Positions 59,215-64,000 of a stretch of 64,000 nt of DNA are shown piece by piece. The DNA comes from Salticus scenicus. Lineage: Eukaryota > Arthropoda > Arachnida > Araneae > Salticidae. Positions within the stretch are counted from its first letter, which is position 1, and the number at the start of each line of letters is the position of its first letter. The notes beneath the pieces are model-generated. The model made no database searches. It saw only the letters and a program-made list of their open reading frames with translations, and was not told where the DNA came from. The stretch lies in NCBI GenBank assembly GCA_963930645.1, contig OZ005648.1, positions 6,501,805 to 6,565,804 of the forward strand, read 5' to 3'. The translations under genes were made by a program, and so were the position numbers.

Positions 59215-59726
59215 ATGGATGTCAGAACACATATAATTTTGTTAAATACATTTACTCATATATTCAATAGATCACATCTACGCAATTCAGAACTAGAGAT
59301 TATAAACCAGCTTAAATTTCGAATGAATGAATTTATCAATTCCGAAATTAGCAATCAACTTTATGAAAATGTTGATATGTTATCTGAGGAAAATTTTTAC
59401 ACCTGTTTAGATATTGTCTTAAAAGAAATGATAAAAAAAATGAAATTAATTGGGACAAATATGTAATTTACTTATTATTTTCAAGTGAGCTTATGGCGAA
59501 GCGCTTTAAGAGATCTGGGGACTTTATCATACCTTGGATAAAATTTTTTAATATCTTCCAGAAGTATTTAGGTAATTGGATTATTGATAATCAAGAATGT
59601 ATAAAAGTCAAAGAAGTAAAGAAATCAATTTTTCAAAGAATGTGGAGTTTTATCACTCGATCACAATATGAAAATTGTAAAAATATTATCTGCTATGTTG
59701 AATTATGTTCAGTTCAATCTGTATAA
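59215..59726 (+). pseudogene. Bcl-2-family apoptosis regulator, frameshifted
   Basis: Bcl-2-family proteins control mitochondrial apoptosis through a helical bundle with BH motifs. Here the first frame starts at ATG 59215 (AAGATGG context) and ends with a helix like that before BH1 (TCLDIVLKEMI). An A8 run at 59433-59440 marks a one-base frame loss. In the shifted frame the text continues with an NWDKY BH1 core (codons from 59448), ELMAKRFKRSG, then IPWIKFF and YLGNWIIDN, matching BH2 (W-I-x-x-N). BH1 Gly is replaced by Asp, and the G-G-W after BH2 is missing. Combined length is about 170 codons, within the family range. No clear C-terminal membrane anchor is seen. No introns. AATAAA follows at about 59770. 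It could derive from a host gene or from a DNA virus. The two frames are described separately and not joined here. Family call fairly sure; origin unsure. Confidence 0.75.
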
Positions 59727-60465
59727 GAACAATGTTCAAGAAAAATGTATGTAATGTGAAATTGAAAGTAAATAAAGAACTTTAAATGGAAATTTTGTTT
59801 AAGAACAAATTATTTGAAGTAAAATTCATCTTTAAAAAATAAATAAATAAAAATAAAAATAAGTTGATCAATGTAAAAAACTGAAAAATTCACTGTTTGA
59901 AAAGAAGTCTTAATAAGTTTAAGAAAATATCGTAACATATTGCAACATTCTTAAAATAATATAAGTTTCTGAACATAGTGATAATTACAAATTACCATTT
60001 TTTTAGTTTTCAACGCGACCTGGAATCGAACCTGACACTTCCCTAATGACAACGTTAGAATTTTTTTTGTAATTCATTCCCAACATTAGTTATTTTAAGC
60101 AATATTTCCTAAGAATTATTCAATGATCTGTGTCAAATAAAGACTTCCCAACTAAATTTTTTTACTACTTTTCACTACTTTCTACCACTTTAACATAGTG
60201 AAATTCCCCATCTCACATGCTACCTTTCACTCAATTTTTCTTCACAGATAGCAAGTTTGTAAATAATGAAAGCTAACTTTGAAAAATTCAGAGTTAAAAA
60301 ATACTAATATATGTTTTATTAAATGCATTCATGTTCACAGATGCATACTTAAGTTTTCTAAAGTGTATTTTAAGATACTTAAAAAATATTTTAACCAAGT
60401 ATTGTCGATTACAAACATATGTATACTTGAAAAATTTTACAAAGTATTTTAGAAATTAAGATAAC
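59727..60465. other. Noncoding, with poly(A) signal and a SINE core
   Basis: AATAAA at about 59770 lies ~45 bases past the Bcl-2-like stop. At 60005-60060 a minus-strand B box (AGGTTCGATTCC) next to AGGTCGCG matches the host SINE head seen at 16.8 kb. Otherwise AT-rich. Confidence 0.5.
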
Positions 60466-60469
60466 TTAT

Positions 60470-61130
60470 TCTAGAATAAAAATATAAGAAACTCATTTTC
60501 ACAATAATAAAATCACAAAATTACCAGTTTAAGAGGTTGTAGGTATTCGAAAAAAATCACGAAGTCAACAATTTTGGTGTTAACAAGAAGTTTTTTAGAC
60601 ATATGCTTATACACAGAAATTTTTGTGAATGAAAATTTTTTTACACAAATTGTTTTAGAAAAGATATCATCTCAGAAATTAATTAACTTATTTTTAGAAT
60701 AAAAATATAAGAAACTTATTTTTTCTAATGATAAGAATGAAAATGTATGATAAAATCTCATTTTTACCAATTTAAGAGACTGCAAGTATTTAAAAAATTA
60801 TGAAGTATGGAATTTTAATGTTTCACATGTGTTAATAACGCATCTTTTTTTACAAAGTACTAACTTTTTTAAAGTCATTTAGTTTGAAGTTTTTCACACA
60901 TATGCTTATAAACGAAATTTTTTGTAAATGAAAAATTTTTACACAAATTATTTTAATACAAATACTATCTCAGAAAAATTAACTTTTTCTTTTTTAAATT
61001 GAAAATGTAAGATAAAAGTCTAACACTTATCAAATTTAGAAGCTGCAGATGTATGATGAAATCACGAACTTGAAACTATTAACAACCCACCTTCTTTGAA
61101 AATACTAAACCACGAGTTTCAACAAATCTA
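60470..61130 (+). repeat. Diverged ~240-300-bp tandem units between the two broken genes
   Basis: AGAATAAAAATATAAGAAAC recurs near 60473 and 60697. CATATGCTTATA...GAAATTTTTTGT...TTTTACACAAATT recurs near 60599 and 60899. Each is followed by AAATTAACTT. A third diverged block starts near 60995. No ORF. Confidence 0.65.
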
Positions 61131-61533
61131 TAATCAACTGTTAAAAAACATAGATCTTAGAATATTTTTTACCCTAAAAAGTTTAACGTAGATGCGACAT
61201 CCAAAAAATACAGAGTGAAAGTGTACAAATTATCTGTTCAGACATGTTGGTAAACTAGAATTTTCCACAAGATTCGAGTATTATAGCAAAGTATGGGATA
61301 ATATTTGGCTAAATTTCCACTAATATTGGCGATAGATATAAAAATTTGACATGAAATAAGAAAATTTGGCGTTAATTCTTAAGTAAAACTGATGAACGAA
61401 GAAAAAATTTGAATTAGTTACAATCTTTTCTCGCTGTAGAGTTGTCTAAGTTCTCATACTTAGTAGTTATAAAACATTTTTAAAATCTTACTTTTAGAGT
61501 GATTTTTTATACTTTGCTAAACTGAAGTACAAA

Positions 61534-62619
61534 ATGGATAATACTTTACCGTCTGAGGAGAAACACGTTTCTGTTCAACAACCCCCTTCATCAAGTTTTG
61601 AGGATGAGAAGTTATCTAAACTTTTTATTTGCCCAACTTGAAATAAGTCATTTTTTAAAAAATCCTATCTTACTAGACATGTGAAGGTTCACAATGATAT
61701 TAAACCGAATATTTGTTACGTGTGTGAGAAAGGATTTGTTACTTTACATCGTTTAAAAAGACATATGGAAACCCATAGAAAAATTTCCATAAGATACAAA
61801 TGTGAATAATGTATTGAAAATTTCAATCGCAAGTGTGATTTATTTAAACATAAGAGATTATTTCATCAAAAAGTCTTACCTGAACATCTATGTATTATTT
61901 GTAAAGATGTTTTTAAACACAAGTATGAATTAGAAAAACACTAGAGGGTGCATTATCGTAAACCTGAGTATCTATGTGAGGAATGTTCTATAACCTTTCC
62001 AACTAAACATACTTTTTCAAACCATAAGCGAAAAAGTCATAAAAAGACTTTACATACATACTGTTGCGACGAATGTACTGATACTTTTTCAAACAAACGA
62101 CATTTTTTAAAACATAAAAGAAATATGCATAAAAAATCTTCAATGCCAACTAGATGTGATGAATGCAGTGAAACTTTTCAGTGTAAGTATGAATTATTGC
62201 AACATAAGAGAAAGAATCATCTTAAAGACTTTAACATACGTAGAAATTGTAATGAACAAAGTACTAACAATGAATTACCAACAGTTAATAATGACAGTGA
62301 GAATCTGGACTTGTTAAATTTTTTGGATAATTTTCACATTGAATGTATGAATGGTGTTTTTCACTTACCTTCCAACAACTTTCAGAATGAAAATATAGAC
62401 TTAGATTTAAAAAATTTTTTGAACAATTCGAATGTGGAATATACAAGTGAAAATAATATTGATGGTTTATCTACCAAAGTTGAAAATAAGGACTTAAATA
62501 ATTTTAACCTGATACAAACTGATTTACCTCTAGTAAACTGTGACAATGAAAATCTAGACTTGCTAAATTTTTTGAATAACTTTAATATCGAATGTATGAA
62601 CGATATCCCAACAATATAG
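61534..62619 (+). pseudogene. Seven-finger C2H2 zinc-finger protein gene with three in-frame stops
   Basis: From ATG 61534 a single frame runs 362 codons to TAG/TAA at 62619, with no frameshift. It is interrupted by TGA (61639), TAA (61807) and TAG (61942). Seven fingers of C-x2-C-x12-H-x3-4-H type are readable, for example CYVCEKGFVTLHRLKRHMETH split over its length, CEECSITFPTKHTF, CDECTDTFSNKRHF and CDECSETFQCKYEL. The first stop sits where the second Cys of finger 1 belongs, the second within finger 3's C-x-x-C, and the third between the histidines of finger 4. The tail (codons ~235-361) has three degenerate repeats of the NENLDLLNFLNNFNIECMN kind, acidic-hydrophobic like an activation or docking region. 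AATAAA follows at about 62664. Probably a recently killed gene; readthrough is not excluded. Likely a DNA-binding regulator in life. Confidence 0.85.
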
Positions 62620-62663
62620 ATTTTTGTGAATTTGTTGTCTTGTATTATTGTGAATGAATTTCA

Positions 62664-62669
62664 AATAAA
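62664..62669 (+). terminator. Poly(A) signal after the zinc-finger gene
   Basis: AATAAA about 45 bases after the stop codon, the usual spacing for a compact 3' UTR. It supports former transcription of the plus strand. Confidence 0.5.
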
Positions 62670-63480
62670 AAGATTTCAATGAAAATGGTTTGTTTTAATT
62701 TTTATTACAAAATCACCTTTTATATAATATTTTCTATTAGAATACAAACTTAAGTGTCATCTTTTTAAAATAAAAACATGTAAAAAGTTTACTTGTGTAT
62801 TAGCGATATACTTTTTCACTACTGTAGTAGAATTGATTGAGTATAATATTTAAACACTAAGTAAAAATTATACACGATAGTAGTTTTATAAACTATCAAA
62901 CGTACATCGAAGAAGAAAAAACTTGTAAAATTTTTTTACCACTTAATTGTAAAGTACTTGTGAAAATCTTAAATGAATTTGTCATATTAACAATTTTCCT
63001 GAAAAACTAACTTATAAAAATTTTAGATATAATTATGAAGTTAGTATTTTCCTAAGTATCACGATTGAATCTTACTTTGAATATGCATCATCAAAGTGTT
63101 TTGTACTTTAACCAAAATCACAATCTCTATTCTAAAGAGTGTAAAAATAATTTTTGAGTAACAACTTTTATATATAGATACTTTCACGATTGTATTTTAA
63201 CTTTTTTTTTTATTTTTAGAATACAGAAAATATTTTATAAGAATTGTGAAAGATTAATTTCAGAGTTTGTAAAATTTCACAATTTTTTTTTAAACATTTT
63301 TGTCAAATGCTTTCCTTATGTCACATCACTTAGAAAAAATTAATTGTTTTTAGCAGAATTGCTAACACAAAACATTAAGTTAGAAAATTTATAGATAAAA
63401 CTTAAAAGATATGAAAAACCATATGTGAAGTAATAACAAAAAGTATACATACTTTCAATTTTAGACGTGATTGAACAAGC
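62670..63480. other. AT-rich noncoding
   Basis: No gene or repeat family recognised. Words such as GTATACTTTTTCACTACTGTAGTAG near 62800 form small palindromes. Confidence 0.4.
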
Positions 63481-63504
63481 TTGAGGAGACACTAAAACCT
63501 GTTG

Positions 63505-63562
63505 CTGACGTCATAACCCCTGTGACGTAAATTCCCCCTTACCACTACGTCACAAACGTATA
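63505..63562. promoter_or_regulatory. Cluster of three CRE-like sites
   Basis: GCTGACGTCATAAC (full palindromic CRE TGACGTCA), then TGTGACGTAAA and TACGTCACAAAC, lie within ~50 bp in a locally GC-richer patch, followed by a TATA-like GTATAATTT. CRE/ATF (bZIP) binding sites of this form are common in animal promoters and in enhancers of some large DNA viruses. The gene served, if any, would lie to the right of the window or is lost. Confidence 0.5.
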
Positions 63563-64000
63563 ATTTAACAAAAAGTACTTATGTCTACCCACAATTCCTG
63601 TCTTGTATTATTTTACTTTGTGTATTAAATCAATGATCTGTAAAAAAACTTTGTCCTTTTTATACTCTTTGAAGTAAAAATTTTCACCCTAAACATCAAA
63701 TTTATATTACAAACATGAATTGATATGTATTTGTTTTAAATATCTCTAAGTTACATTATACCAAAGTATATTTTCTAATATTTAAACAATTTTCATTTTA
63801 CAAAAATTAACTTCTATGCATTTCTAGGTCTTTAATAAAAAATCTTTAATTTTTTTCTCAAAGACTTCAAACTATTCGAGATGTTTGCAGCTTAAGTACA
63901 ATCCAATACTATTTGCATAACAATGTGGAATATCATATGTTAAGAAAATCTTAAATTTTGACTAAGTTGCAAATCTCAGTGAAAGTATATTAAGATTACT
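63563..64000. other. AT-rich right edge, no gene seen
   Basis: No ORF longer than a few dozen codons, and no recognised repeat. Confidence 0.4.

Noticed and set aside
61948..62619. Treating the zinc-finger ORF as an intact gene starting at 61948
   Set aside because: Position 61948 is GTG, not ATG, and it lies just after the third in-frame stop of a longer finger-bearing frame that starts at ATG 61534.

Overview
The window looks like AT-rich nuclear DNA from an arthropod, most likely a spider or other chelicerate (inference). The reasons are long A/T homopolymers, many tRNA-derived SINE fragments, an I/Jockey-group LINE with an (AACC)n tail, and hAT, Tc1/mariner, Harbinger-like, piggyBac-like and P-like DNA transposons, many with readable target-site duplications (TSDs). 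I find no intact host protein gene. Nearly all short ORFs are chance frames in repeats.

Layout. 0-8.7 kb: dispersed repeats, including hairpin-terminated elements with internal ~172-bp tandem units and a 114/133-bp alternating array. 8.7-12.2 kb: a Harbinger-like element (TAA TSD) containing a 2.8-kb hAT element (8-bp TSD), which contains a fold-back element and a 429-bp MITE with its own 8-bp TSD. 12.2-31.2 kb: small MITEs, a THAP-domain relic, SINE pieces, three hairpin-terminated repeat families and low-complexity DNA. 31.3-43.7 kb: one 5'-truncated LINE cut into four pieces by three later insertions: a Tc1-derived snapback palindrome, a second copy of the hAT element placed inside the reverse-transcriptase YVDD motif, and an unclassified 5.3-kb element with a 4-bp TSD. 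The last of these carries a nested repeat with a THAP fragment and a P-like MITE. 43.7-57.4 kb: Tc1 transposase remnant, several terminal-inverted-repeat elements, a ~640-bp higher-order array, SINEs and tRNA-like sequences.

57.4-64 kb differs: fewer microsatellites, diverged local repeats, and two broken intronless genes, each followed by AATAAA. One is a Bcl-2-family (apoptosis regulator) gene with recognisable BH1 and BH2 motifs split by one frameshift at an A8 run. The other is a seven-finger C2H2 zinc-finger gene whose 362-codon frame is interrupted by three nonsense codons and no frameshift. A cluster of three CRE-like sites lies near the right edge. I propose, as inference, that this block is a decayed endogenous large DNA virus or Polinton-like element, or decayed intronless host copies. 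I saw no capsid, polymerase or integrase gene here to decide it.

The most notable structures are the Bcl-2-like relic, the unclassified 5.3-kb transposon, the transposon insertion in the RT catalytic motif, and a common architecture (tandem units, CA/GACA tract, terminal hairpin) shared by three repeat families.
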